Assembly (NCBI GenBank): GCA_001566295.1 | Contig: KQ964248.1 | Coordinates: 434,001-498,000 of the forward strand | Length of the DNA stretch: 64,000 nucleotides | Direction of reading: 5' to 3' | Origin: Microdochium bolleyi | Taxonomy: Eukaryota; Ascomycota; Sordariomycetes; Xylariales; Microdochiaceae | Notes under the pieces: model-generated | Told to the model about the DNA's origin: nothing | Seen by the model: only the letters and a program-made list of their open reading frames with translations | Database searches by the model: none | Position numbers and translations under genes: made by a program | Shown: positions 1 to 12,176 of the stretch, in pieces | Position numbering within the stretch: the first letter of the stretch is position 1 | Layout: each line of letters opens with the position of its first letter

Positions 1-383
1 TCCTCGAGCCCCACCACGACATCAAGCTGCCGCTAATTAAAGCACATGCCAACCTAAGGGATCTTGATATCTTGAATTCGTTCTCCAGGTCAGCTATTAA
101 GATGAGATCTGTGACATGTCGTCAGCTATACGGCCATCCAGCAGTTTATTGGTCACGCAATCGCGCAGTCACGAAGGAACAACCAAGTGTCTCTGGCAGC
201 ACAGTACTGTTGTTTGGCTTATTTCCCAGAGGTTGCGTCATTGCATGCTTCGGTATTGTAGGGTATTGATGGATCAGCCTCCATATGTACAGCACCACCG
301 CAGAGCGCAACCCCAAACACGTGTAACAAAGAAAACGCCTGAACGCCTTTCTTTCCGGCCAAACATTACTTTTTGCGAACTCT
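1..383. other. Intergenic, 3' side of MAK16
   Basis: No credible gene is visible. The open frames here are short, overlap each other on both strands and have no recognisable composition. The stretch nearest position 383 should hold the 3' UTR of the minus-strand MAK16 gene. Confidence 0.5.
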
Positions 384-1468
384 TTAAAAGGCAAGCTCCG
401 GACGCTGGTACTCGTGCTCCTCCTCGATCTCCCTCCGAGCCTTCTTCGGCTTGGCTTTGGTGACCTTGCCACGCTTCCGCTTGTCACCAGCAGCAGTGGC
501 GTCTGCTTTCCTCTTCTTGGACGCAGCGGCAGCATCGTCATCGCTATCCTCGGTCTCGGAATCATCCTCGGCCACCGAGTCGTCGCTGCCCAGCCAGTCC
601 TCGAGGTCCTCGAGGTCCTCGAGGTCGTCCCCGCTCTCGTCAAAGTCGGAGAGATACTCGACGGCGCCGTCACCCTCTTCCTCTTCCTGCTCGTACTCGA
701 GCTCGCGCTCCTCTTCCTCCTCTTCCTCGTCCTCATCCTCGATACCACGATCCATGTCCTTGTCGCGTTGGCCGTCGCCATCGCGCTCGAGCGAGTTGAG
801 CACCTTCCGCCAGATGTTCTCGCTGACGTTGAGCGGCTGGTCGCCGTAGGCACCCTCGCGCAGTCTCTGGACGAGCTCGCGCTCAATGGTTCGCTCGAGC
901 TTGGCAGCTGCCTCGGCCTTGCGCTCGCGCGTCTCTTCTCTCCGGCGCACCTTGGGGGCGAGCTTCGGTACGACCCGTTCGCCCAGTCTGTCTTCCTCCT
1001 TGGCAAGTCTGCGCATGCGGACGGCTACTTGTACAAGTCTGTGAATGCGATCATGGTGGTTAGCTTGACCTTTGAGATACTTGGAGCGGCGAGCTAGACG
1101 GTGCCGCATCACACGACATACCTTGTGAGTCTCTGCTTGCACTTGTGCTGCAGGAACGACGGCCAGTAGATCAGACGGTCGTCAATCTGCTTTAGCGCAG
1201 CCTGGTAGTTCTGGGATAGCTTGATGCGCTCCCAGAGTTTGGACGGCAGGTGGGCTCGCTCGATGGTCTTCATGTAGAGGTAGATGGTGCCGTTGGCGGA
1301 GCTGCGGATGGTGGCATATCTGCTGTTGGCGAGCGGGCAGGACTGCCTGTTGCAGAGACCGGTGACATTGTACTCGTTGCGGCAGAAGTTCTTCTCCTTG
1401 GTCGTCTTGAGCTTGAAGGAGCAAAACTGCTGGTTGATGATTTGCCAGACAATCTCGTCGGACGCCAT
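384..1468 (-). CDS. MAK16: Ribosome biogenesis protein Mak16
   Basis: A nuclear/nucleolar factor for 60S subunit assembly. Exons on the minus strand are 1468-1122 and 1038-384; the 83-bp intron has a GTATGT donor and CAG acceptor and splits an Arg codon. The predicted protein is 333 aa. The N-terminus (MASDEIVWQIINQQFC) and the following Cys-rich block (FCRNEYNVTGLCNRQSCPLANS) are hallmarks of the family. The run LVQVAVRMRRLAKEE directly after the splice and KLAPKVRRREETRERKAEAAAKLERTIERELV further on also match. Residues about 220-238 are almost pure Glu/Asp and 289-321 are Lys/Arg-rich, consistent with a nuclear protein. The start was chosen at MASDEIVW because the upstream open frame (MGSNDLDAG...) lacks family resemblance. 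It diverges from the MSS1-type gene. Confidence 0.95.
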
Positions 1469-2151
1469 CTTGCGGTCTGGGAGGTCCTCGCGGAATCGGA
1501 TGGGTGAGGCTGGTCGGGGTGGTGGTGAATAATCTTTGCTTGCGACCAGAGGGGGCCGGCAGCATGCGATAGTACGGGATCCGGGCTGCACTCTGCCTCT
1601 AAAGATTTCAAAAAAATTCAGGACCCAGGCCGGAACTGCCGGGCGGTGAGGGGCGGCCTGGTCCGCAAGTGGAGACCCGTCCCCGGCGTCCAAGTCGTTG
1701 CTCCCCAATACAAGCAGGTGGTGTTAGCAGCGGATGGTAGCACCTGGACTTTGAGTATGTTGGTGGTAGGTAGAAAAACAAATGCGCTGGGTAAGTCTCT
1801 CAAGTTATGCAGAGACCAGCGACAGGAAATATATATGTGCGTTGATGGCAAGAGCGTGTTGCACTCGGTGTTGCTGAAGTCCCAACTACAATCCGTTCAA
1901 CGTGATTGGCCGGTGCTAAAGGCACCTGAAGGTAACATGTTGGACAACCTTGGCAGGGTCTCACAGCACAGTTCACTAAGCCTGGGCTGCTTCTCTTCTA
2001 AACGCCTGCATTTCTCAAGCACAAGTTTACACAACACTGCCCACAGCATTTTACCCCATCCCAGGACCAGACGTCTCTTGGACCGTCTGTCGTGCTTCCA
2101 GCCATCATAGTGGCCTCTCCAGGTCAGCCAGTTCGCAACAAGGCAACCTCC
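1469..2151. promoter_or_regulatory. Divergent promoter region MAK16 / MSS1
   Basis: 683 bp separate the two start codons. The region must hold both promoters and 5' UTRs. No canonical TATA box stands out at a convincing distance from either gene, which is usual for housekeeping genes. Other open frames here look like chance. Confidence 0.5.
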
Positions 2152-4242
2152 ATGCATCGCGCCCTGCCTCGGCGGGCAATTTCCCACTGCAAGCACACGC
2201 CGACTCTTGCTGCACAACTCCTCAAGCCGCTCTTGCCGCCGCCCAATCCTGCTGCGTTGCATCAGTCATCCACCAGATCATATCGTGCACTTCACAGCAG
2301 ACAATTACATTTCTCCAGTGTACGATTCAGTTCTCGTGAGCAAGACCTCCACCATGGCGATACCATATACGCCCTCTCGACTGCGGCCGGCAAGGCGGGC
2401 ATCGCGGTGATCCGTATATCCGGTCCGGCCTGCAAAGAGGTAGGCAGAACACCTGAAGTGTGCTTCAATCAAAGCGGCCAGTCGTTGACCTGATCCAGAT
2501 ATATCATGCCCTCTGTCCAGCCAAGCCGTTCCCGAAATCCCGGTATGCAGCTGTCAGGACTCTGTACCAGCCCGGCTTGGCATCAAACCGTGAGATCCTC
2601 GACTCGGAGGCTCTGGTCTTGCACTTCCCGGCTCCAAGGACAGTCACCGGCGAGGATGTGCTGGAGCTTCACGTCCACGGCGGGAGTGCAACAGTTAAGG
2701 CCGTGCTTGCAGGCATCGCTGCATGCGGCGGTCACAGCAGGAACAATGACAGCCACACCTCCCACGGCATCATCCGCTACGCAGAGCCCGGTGAGTTCAC
2801 GCGCCGCGCATTCCTCAACGACCGCCTGGACCTCGCGCAGGTTGAGGCCCTGAGCTCGACCCTTTCTGCAGAGACCGAGCAGCAGCGCCGTGCCGCGGTA
2901 CGCGGCAACTCGGGCAGCCTCGGGCGGACCTATGACGGCTGGCGGTTTCAGTTGCTGCAGGCGCGCGCCGAGATGGAGGCCCTAATCGACTTCTCCGAGG
3001 ACCAGCACTTTGACGAGTCCCCGGCCTCGCTCGCGGCTAACGTTACAGCTCAGGTCCTCCAGATGCTCGCGAGCATCGAGCTGCACCAAGAGGCTGGCCA
3101 GCGCGGGGAGCTGCTGCGCAGCGGCATCAAGATCGCGCTTCTCGGGCCGCCCAATGTTGGCAAGAGCTCGCTCATGAACCAGCTCGTCGGACGCGAGGCC
3201 TCCATCGTGTCGGGCGAGTCCGGCACCACTAGGGACATTGTCGAGGCGAACCTTGACATCAGGGGTTATCTTTGCACTTTCGCCGACACGGCCGGGTTTC
3301 GGTCAGCCGCGACGCTCGCGGAGGCAGACACCCCCATCGGGGCGGTCGAGGAGGAGGGCATCCGCCGTGCGAGGGCGAAGGCGCTGGACTCTGACGTGAT
3401 CCTGGTGCTCGCGTCCGTTGAGCCGCGTGCAAGTGGCACAGGTGCCAGTCCGGGCAACAAGGTCAAGCACGAAGACGACGAGACGCACGAGATACGCTAC
3501 GATCGCGAGACCCTCACCCTGGCCACGCAAGCCGGGCAGTGTCTCGTGGTGATCAACAAGCGCGACTCCCTGCCCCCCAAGCAGCTCGACGCTCTCGTCT
3601 CCTCCTTCGAGCGGGATGTCCTCAGCCGGATCCCCGGCCTCGAGCGGTCGCATAAACCACTGCTTATATCCTGTCAAGAGGCCATCTCATCGTCATCGTC
3701 CCAGACCGTGGCAGCGGCAGCAGCCCATACCCATACCAGTACTCCAGCAGGACCAAGCGATGCTATTACTGGTGCTAGCAGCAGCACTCGTCCCTACCAC
3801 CAAGACCCTGGCGGCATTACCTCCCTCGCCGACACCCTCGTCTCCTCCTTCGCGGCCATGACCGCCCTGCCGCCGGACATGCAGGACCTGCACGGCGTCA
3901 CGGAGCGGCAGCGCCAACTCCTCGCACAGTGCAGGAGTTATCTAGCGGCGTACCTCGAGACCGTCGGTGCCGGAGCCGGCGGTGACGATATTGGTGACGA
4001 CATCGACATCACAATGGCCGCGGAGCAGCTGCGCTACGCGGCGGCGTGCCTCGGGCGGATCACGGGCCGCGGGGACGCCGGGGACGTCGAGGAGATCCTC
4101 GGCGTCATTTTTGAGAAGTAAGTTACTTTCATCCCCGTCCTCTTGCTTTCTTCTCGAGAGGACGTCTTGATCGGTACCATGGTTGTGTAGAGCAAGATGC
4201 TGACTCGCTTTCCCTCTGCTTAGGTTCTGCGTTGGCAAATGA
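2152..4242 (+). CDS. MSS1: Mitochondrial tRNA modification GTPase (MnmE/MSS1/GTPBP3 family)
   Basis: Partner of the MTO1/MnmG protein in modifying the wobble uridine of mitochondrial tRNAs. Exons are 2152-2439, 2499-4117 and 4224-4242, giving 641 aa. The N-terminus is basic and Ser/Arg-rich (a likely mitochondrial presequence, about residues 1-60). It is followed by DTIYALSTAAGKAGIAVIRISGPA (split here by a 59-bp intron) and the HVHGGSATVKAVL block of the TrmE N-domain. The G domain starts near residue 312 with GPPNVGKSS, then GTTRD, DTAGF and NKRD, and carries a Ser/Ala/His-rich insertion of roughly 50 residues. The last intron (GTAAGT...TTAG) joins GAGAA to a 19-nt exon coding FCVGK, the conserved Cys-containing tail. 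Without it the frame would end at EK and lose this cysteine. Confidence 0.95.
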
Positions 4243-5029
4243 ATTCAAGCGTGGTGCCATGTGGTGTATCACTATTTCTTGTCACTGGGAGTATTTTCTC
4301 GCCGGCAGGATGGTACCATACAAGCAGATTTGCTGTAGTCGCAGGCTGAGTGTGGTATCAAAATGTACTATATTGTTCCCATGCGAGCAAAAGGATGAGT
4401 CTAAGATTATCTATAATAAGATGGGTTGTTATCGCAGTTGCTCCCGTTGGCGCCTATAAAACATGAAACAACAGATCGTCTTCGCCTTGTATGTCTATGT
4501 ATCCCGTCCACTGCTGTCGTATTCCAAGCGCCGCTATATGATGCTAATAATTCCGGCCTCTGCCAAAATCGAAACAGAGAAATAAAAAGGATGTAGTGGT
4601 GGAAGGAAAGGATGAGTCACATCGCTGCGACAGTATGCCAGTTCTTTGATGCGAGAGGAGAAGGTCGTAAATGCTGCAGATCGAAAGAAAAAAAAAGGGG
4701 GGGCACGCCAAGATCGACTGCATGGTGAAAATGCAGATGCTATGGAGAAAACAGGACAGAGTAGAGAAGTGCCGATGCCTAAGAAACAACCACCATGCTA
4801 GACTGCCAAGACGCCGAGGGATGCTGTGATGAAAGGTGATGCTGCCGAAAGATTAATGGGTGTGTAGTGCTTCGAAAAATGCCGAAAGAAATCGATTCTC
4901 TGCAGAGAAAACGCCGGCTTATGCTGATGGGACGAAGCAGATGCTTCAAAAGTAGTGAGAAACGAGGTCGTTGAAATGCATCGAATCGTCGGGTGCGAAC
5001 GGGGCAAAGGTGCATGCATGGATTGGCTT
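4243..5029. other. Intergenic between convergent MSS1 and small repeat gene
   Basis: No gene is supported. It should contain the 3' UTR of the plus-strand GTPase gene and of the minus-strand repeat protein. A mixed A/G run is present near 4685-4705. The short open frames on the minus strand lack coding character. Confidence 0.45.
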
Positions 5030-5257
5030 TTAGTTGTAGCCGCTGCGACCTTTGTCCTCCTCGTCCTCGCCGTCCTTGTTGTACCCGGACCGGCCAGAGT
5101 TCCGGAGCTTGTCCTCCTCATCCTCGCCGTCTTTGTTGTAGCCGGACCGGCCGGAGTTGCGGAACTTGTCCTCCTCGTCCTCGCCGTCTTTGTTGTAGCC
5201 AGAGCGGCCGCGGGCGACGGGGGCCTGGGTGTAAGTGGTGAAGGTGAAGGCGGCCAT
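5030..5257 (-). CDS. Small acidic protein made of tandem repeats
   Basis: 75 aa, not recognised. Sixteen leading residues (MAAFTFTTYTQAPVAR) are followed by two full 19-residue units (GRSGYNKDGEDEEDK plus F/L-RNS), one 15-residue unit lacking the last four residues, and a final GRSGYN before the stop. No signal peptide, membrane segment or cysteine is seen; it is very hydrophilic and likely disordered. I prefer this frame over the opposite-strand hydrophobic frame because the minus strand has a clean fungal-type leader (CT-rich, CAATATCC, CACCAGTATCCCGCA before ATG) and a TATA-like box about 205 bp upstream. The unusual TATA suggests strong or inducible expression, but that is inference. No function can be assigned. 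Confidence 0.65.
   Translation of the reverse strand: MAAFTFTTYTQAPVARGRSGYNKDGEDEEDKFRNSGRSGYNKDGEDEEDKLRNSGRSGYNKDGEDEEDKGRSGYN
5033..5209 (-). repeat. 57-bp coding minisatellite
   Basis: In-frame tandem array inside the 75-aa gene. Units in minus-strand order are 5209-5153 (57 bp), 5152-5096 (57 bp), 5095-5051 (45 bp, missing the last four codons) and 5050-5033 (18 bp, partial). The units are nearly identical at DNA level, so copy number may vary between strains. Confidence 0.85.
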
Positions 5258-5458
5258 TGCGGGATACTGGTGGGGAGGAAGGAGGGTGGATATTGGCGTC
5301 GAGGATGTTGAAATATGTTCAGAAGGGTGATGAATATGGTAGAAAACTGAGGAGATCGGAAGAGTCTAAGATGGACGTCGTTGGTGTTTGTAGGCTTTGC
5401 TGAATGTTCTGATGATGCTGGTGTCTGACGGGATTAAATCTTCGTGGAGTCGTCTTCG

Positions 5459-5468
5459 AATATATAGT
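5459..5468 (-). promoter_or_regulatory. TATA-like box of the small repeat gene
   Basis: ACTATATATT on the minus strand, about 205 bp upstream of the ATG at 5257, with a pyrimidine-rich leader between them. This is the clearest TATA box in the left half of the window. Confidence 0.4.
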
Positions 5469-7239
5469 CATCCAGAAAGGCAGTGCTCTGTGGCAAGTAT
5501 CGTCATATGGTCTACCCGGACAAGCCAAGTGTCGTCAACACAGCCCACAACATCCCGTGCCGGATGGTGGCCCCCAAATCCGAGGCTCAAGTTACCGCCT
5601 CCGCCTGTCGATGATTGGGTTGGTCCCCCATCCCAGTTCTGGTAGGGCTGGCGGCCCCCCTGCCTTTCAGGGCTCAACAGGGTCGTCCAGCTGACGGTGC
5701 TGACAGGGGCCCATGACCTCAGCAACGGCGACGGATGGATTCTGTGAGACGGCGGCTCCGTGGCCATCCGAACGGATCCAGGAGAATGGTTGGTTCCAGC
5801 ATATGCTAACGGTGTGCAGGCCATTGTGTGGATTTTTGTCGGAAACTGGTGTTCGCAGTTCCGAGACTGAAGAACAACCCTTTAGCATGAAGAGTCCCCG
5901 GAACACCACGCGGGATGTCCGGTTGTGTTCTTGAGACCTGTTCTCCCCTGTGAGGCTTAGCAAGAGATACAAAGATACAATCTCCGGAATGTTTCGGGCA
6001 GGTTGCTGGTGTTGCTCAACTCAGTACCACAAATCCATGCTTGGCCATGCATCGTCCAGATCCGGTGCAAGGTGAGGTTGCTAATTCGGGACCATGTCAG
6101 GAGCGGCGGTAGTTCCGCGACCGCGCGGGCGCTCACGGGCCAGAGACGACCCGAGATTGGACGAGAGACCGGAGCTGACTCGGCAGAACATTTTGCGCGC
6201 TCAAAAGCATAGCCTCTTTGGGTGCTGCGCAGAAGCCGGTGATGACAATGTGCAGCTGACGCCGCCGGCGGGAGGTGTAAGCCAGCCGGGGGGCGGACGT
6301 CAAAGAAACACCAGCCTCAGCTCACCGGTGGCGCTCAGTGGTCGCAGGCCTCCGTGTCAGCATGCAAAGCCACGAACGTTACCTGGCTTTCCGCGTCACG
6401 GCTGTGTGCTGCTCTGATGCTTCCCGATTTCTGTATCGGAATCAGTGTTTTTGCAAGGCAATTATGTGTTGTGTGTTTCCTATATCAGTTCCATGCTCCC
6501 TATATAATCGCTGCGTCGTGGGCAGTCCGCTGCATGATCCAATGTGAAGAACGTGACCAAAAAGCTGCTACAGGTTTCTGCGCAAGTGAGCACTATATCA
6601 CAAAAAGGCCGACTTGACCCAACAGAAGTCAATGTCCCTTTTCGGAAATGGATATCTCGGTGGCCTGCCTGGTCGCGGGGAGATGAAGATACCGGCCGCT
6701 GCGCAGCCACAAACGTATCCCTGGCAGGCAGGATTGGGGGCGAAGGAGTTTTGTGCCTAGTCACCGGTAACGTGGTTTCCAGGGTGTTCGGAAGGTTCCA
6801 GAGGGCTGGGATTCCGACTACAAAGCTGTGAGACCGTAGACAATCGGCCCGGCTGTGAGCGCGGATCTGATCGGTCACGACAAAGTGCTTGGCAAGGGTG
6901 GGTGTTGACACATGGGACGGCAGGGGTGGTTCAGCGGATGAGACGGAGTCCTCGAGTCCACTCGATTATTCGTCCAAACAGTATGTGCCAACCTATGCTC
7001 CAGAGGTCCCCGTCTCTGTATGCTGCCGCCTGAGCATCACTCAAAAGTACATGACATGGACGAATTGTACACCTCTGCCTCTGTCAAAAGAGCCCTTCTG
7101 ACATGTCGAGACATCCCCAAGAATTACGAAGCGGACTCCAAAAGTAACATGACCACAACTCACACGAAAACAGAGCGAGTGCTGACTGAGCGGCCACGCC
7201 AGGCAGACAACCCAAACTCACCACTCATTGGCCACTCGA

Positions 7240-7260
7240 GACGACGACGACGACGACGAC
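7240..7260. repeat. (CGA)n microsatellite
   Basis: Seven perfect ACG/CGA triplets in non-coding DNA. Confidence 0.8.
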
Positions 7261-10200
7261 TATCCTCGAGACTCCTGACTCATCGCCCCCCACGACAACG
7301 AATGTGTGAATCAGACAATCACGAGATCGTTGAAACTTCGCCACAGATCATTGCTCAGCCCTATGGCTTCGTGCATGGTCATTTGGCAACGGAAGCTGCA
7401 GTGTCAGCCCGCTCGCGTCATCATGAAAATCCACGCATATTGGGGGCTAATCTTTGTCTGCTTTGGAACGCACTGGAAATGAAGATTACTGACAATAGCC
7501 ACAGCTGGCCAATGACTTTCTGCTGGCGTGTTGTTGTACTGGTGTTATAGTCATTTACCCAAGTAAGTTTCATATCAGCTTTGCTGCGGCTCAGACGTGT
7601 TACGTCACTACGAATAAGGCTTTGGGCGGCCACCTCCCGGATCCCCAGCGATGGGAACAGAGACCTTTAACTTGTTGATGATTAAGCGTAACTTGCCCGG
7701 CCGCTTCGTGATACAGATCAAACCCCTCTCCCTCTCCCTCTCCGCACATATCCATGATGGAACCACTCTAATCACTGCCGTTGCGGTCCTGAGCCACGAA
7801 GCATGGCCGACTCTCTCAAGAACAATCAATGAGGAACTCGTCACGCGGTAACTCCTTTTCGACCCGAGCGCGGCTTTCGGCGGTTATTTCCAAGGCGGAC
7901 AACGTCATAGAGGATAACCCGAGATTGAGTAGCATGGTACTTGACCCGAAGAATACCGGTCCCGAGAGGACGACCCCAGAGACTCTCTACCCTTCTATGA
8001 TAGGAAAAAGACAGCACAGACTCATCATCTCGGCTTGCTCTCCAAGTACATGGCTTCGTATACTTGGCCTTCTTACAGTCCCACACAACTGCGCAAGAAT
8101 CTCTGCCAAACTAGAAAATGCCAAGGGGTGTCTGACTTCCGATATCCTCTTGATTCGGGGGTAGAGCTGACGAGCGCTAGGAACAGCTTCGTCAAGTGAA
8201 TCCCTGTCTCTGCTTTTGCGAGTTTCCGCCACAGCTGCGAGATTCTCCACCGCTGACTGTGCCCTTCATTCTGTTCCATACAGTGACTGCCACGCCGAGA
8301 TGGGACAAACTTGCAGGCTGAGGGGTACGTTCTGGCACCGGGTCGCTAACTCGGTGTTGGGGTTGTTTTTCTCCTAAGCGCTCATCTAGCGACGAGGTAT
8401 CAGGCGAGACCGCCCGTCTCTTGTAGGGTGTAGTCGGTCACGCCACAGCGCCAGCACTGGATACTTCTTGCGACATAGGTCGGAATTGAACCATGGGAAC
8501 TGTGGAAACTGTCATGCTTTGTGCAGGTTCTGACCATTAAAGACTGTCTTTTGCCGAGCACACCGGAGTTCAGTCACCCGTAAGGCAGCCCCATCTCGTT
8601 CAGTTGTCACGTGGATGATGCTTGTTCTGTATTTACACCGCGAGACGCCTGGTATCGTACAATGTCGTGATGATCCTCTCCTCCGCTGTGTGCCAGATGG
8701 AGGTCATCACAAGCGCTTGGGGAGGGCAACTCATTCAGATGGGTTACGAATGTGGCTTGGACCGCCGACTCTACTCGTTTTTGTCTGCCACGTCTTGTGT
8801 GTTCCTCGGCTTGTGGAGAAGAACGTTGCTGCCGACCTTGTCTGCGGAACGTCGATATGTGACCAGCAACGAAGACTCCAGTTACGGGAGCCACTATACG
8901 GGAATATACGTACGCTATCGTATATATAGGGTAGTTTCTGAAAGAGCGCCGCAGAAATAGACTTAGTTGCATAGGCTTTGTTTCCTTCCTGCAGATGCTC
9001 AACGTGCGGCATAGTTCTCTTTGGATCGCCCACTGACGCCACCTGGGCATCATGGAGACGACCGACTTGTAGCCCGACCTCGATGGACAGGTGGGACTAT
9101 CCTGTACTGATTCATAGCTCTTCCTACGGGAAGTTAGTCCCCCGGAGTCGTTTGTTTCTCTGCTATCTTAGTCACTACAATGGCACGTATGCGTCCGCTC
9201 CAAAGGCCCAGGCTTGCTGCCGTCCTGTCAATGAGCACGACAGAGGGTGTGCCGGCCTGCATGTAATCAGCAAGCCACACAGATGTTTGCTGTTTCAAAA
9301 CACAATTGACAAGCCACGAGATTTCCATCCAGAGCTTGATTGGTCACAATCTCGGCAGTTGGCCATGTAGAGTGAGGGGTATCGGTTGTGCAATGCAACC
9401 AGCCCACGGAGCATTTTGCAGCATGGCACAATGTGACGGCCAATGGAAGGGAGCGACCGAGTGATTGTCGTGCGCTAGGTCTGCGGATAGCTCTTGATGT
9501 GTCACCGCACAAAGGTTGACATCGCGTGATTTCGGGAGTGTGGCGGCGAGCTTCTCGTAGTGAAGAGGCATCCGGGGGCCGAGCACTCACACCTGTCTGT
9601 CGTCGACGTGGGTGACGTCGGGTGAATGCTTCAGGCACTCGAGACCTGCGAATGGCGTCGCGCGTCTGCCGGCAGCCGCCGAGAACACACAGTCACTGTA
9701 CAGTGCAGGCAGAGATCAGCAGCGACTGGAGTGAGGGGCAAGAGCAGCTGACATGGCGCTGGCCACGTTGGATTTCGCCTCCTCGTGGAGAAGGCACTTG
9801 CGTGCGAGGATAAGCATAACGTTGATCGCTGTCACATGGTGGGATGCCATTGCACAGGCCGGAAGAGCAGACGGCGGATGAGGCTTGCCAAGTGAGCCGT
9901 CCCGCACTGGCTTCTGCGCTTCTGCGCCTCTGCGCGCCGTCGCCTTTCGTCTCTCGCTCGCCGGCGATTTCTGACAAGTCCCTGCAGGTAGGTTGCTCCT
10001 TCCGCGAGTCTCATCGCCTCGGCGGCACCTGCCCCAGTGCCCCATCGTCGCCCTCAACTGGAAGAGCAGAAGCAGAGCATCCTTCCAGCCTTTGTCCTTC
10101 AGCATTACGCAGTAGAGGCCTCCATACTCGGTCCGCACGTATACAGCGACCACCAGCATTGATGCCGAGCCCATGGCCCCTGGACGAGCGTTCCAAATGC

Positions 10201-12176
10201 CGACAGGCGACCAGATGAGTCTATACTGCTTTCTGCCTAGTGCCGCTTGGAGCGGACAAGCACTGGCGGATGGTGTGGGGGACGATGCAGAATGCGCCGA
10301 CGAGGGTCTTTTGAAGTGTGCTTGCTTTCCGCTCGTCAACCGTCAACGGCACATGGCACATTCTCAAATGTCGACTCCAGAGCAGACACCACTGCACCGA
10401 GCGGTTGTGGTCGCACATTCGAAATCCTCCGCGGCATCTATCCCCATGTTGCAAGGACGTCACGCCTACTAGTAGACATCGCCGATCCGCAGCAGACGAC
10501 CTTGTGGTCGAGCACAACTCCTACATCTGTTGATATCCATCACCATCAATGGCGAAGACGTGATGCGCGGAGGTTGGTTGGACATACCGCTTGCTCTGGC
10601 GTCCCCTCTAGATGATCTGATCGAACGATCTTATGCTTGCTGGGTGCTGACTCCTCGCCCGCGCACGCACCTAGGCCCTACGATCGACATGCAAGGTAAA
10701 ATTACCTGCCGCTGAGTGGCTGCTGGCTGGTGGTGCATGACTTGATTGTTGCGTTCTCCACCACGGCGGCCCAGGATGGCGAGGAATTCACTCCGCGGCG
10801 TCTCGCAGCCCTTCCTTGTTCGGCGACCACTGAGAACTGGATGCCGGCATTGATGGCACCACCACGCAGCCATTCTACAGGGGCTCTCTGGCTCGTGCCG
10901 ACAAAGCCTTTCGCGGCCTTGCATTTACCCCACTGCCGTCGCCCTGCCCAGACGCGATGGACGATTGTGACAGCCGCAAACAGTGTGGTGCCCCGTCCAC
11001 ACTTTCTGGTCACAGTCGACATTCCTCCCGTGTTTTGACAGTGTAAATCAGCACACTGTGGCACAATCCGCCCTCGATCGAGTGTCCCAAAGTCAGTCCA
11101 TGGATGACAACTCTATTTATTGCCTGAGCGACGCTGGTCGCAGGCGCGAGACCGAGTGGAACAGGGCCGGCTTCCCACCACCGCAACGGGCGGCTCAAGC
11201 CATCAACCAACTCGGTGGGTGTGGGAGACCGCGGAATCGCCATGCATGCGAATGATGGCCGGTAGTGCCTTCACCCATGCCTTGGACGGCCATGGCGTCG
11301 GCGCCGATTCGCATCGTGGGGCGATTTCAAGGCTCGAGGATAACGACAGGGGAGGCGAAATCTAGTTCTTCAACGAAGGGAGCTTCCCGAGTCAGGCACT
11401 GTCGTGACCCACCCACTTCCAAGGTTGCAAGGAGGAAAATAAGGTCAGGAAAGCTTCGCCCAACTTGGAGCACCGAGAAGTGCCGAAGCACCGGACCTCA
11501 GCGACGGACGCCACACTATCAGGGCCGAATAATGCGACATGGCGACTCGTTGCAGTGAAATATCTCCGGGCATGTCAACCTCTTCGGGATATAGTATGCC
11601 TCTCGTACTGACCGCGACTCTCGGGCCTTCTGCACGATGTTGTGAAGTCTGAAGTCTCTATCCGCTCCGTTTGGAAAGAGAAAAAATACATCGGCCCATT
11701 ATGGCCGTGACTCATATGGTTGACTAGCGCACCAGGCTCAGACAAAACCGGCGATGCCTCACATCCACGGCTACAGACAGGCTCAGGAGCACCGGGTCAG
11801 GCCAAGATGTAGTGTCCTTTCAGGTGCGGCTTGCCAGAGGACTGAAACAGATGCCCTGTATTTCACAATTTGTGACATGTGTCTGATTGGAGACAGGCAA
11901 GCCTGTAGAATATTCACTGATGCGCGTCGAATGTCAGACTTCTCGGAACATTGTTGGAAACACGATGCATGCCAGGAGTGCGGGCCAGCATGAGTTGATT
12001 GTCTGGAGGAAGTAACTCACGACTTTGTGACCATCAGACCCCAGGACTGCCTTGAAATGACATACCATGACTTACGCCGCAGTACTGAGCGTCTCGCCCG
12101 GCATGCAGGCTGATGATGCTCAAGGTAGTGAGTGCGCCACTGACGGATAGGCAAAGGCGGGCAGGGATCGCGCCTA

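Noticed and set aside
4955..5311. Hydrophobic plus-strand frame over the small repeat gene
   Set aside because: The Leu/Val/Ala repeats are the mirror of the acidic repeats. Leader and TATA box favour the minus strand.
8607..9053. 148-codon minus frame and the overlapping plus frames
   Set aside because: Both strands are open over the same bases and neither looks like protein.
9716..10339. 207-codon minus frame in the gene-free stretch
   Set aside because: Mixed composition without domain, overlapped by open frames in other phases, no leader or splice context.
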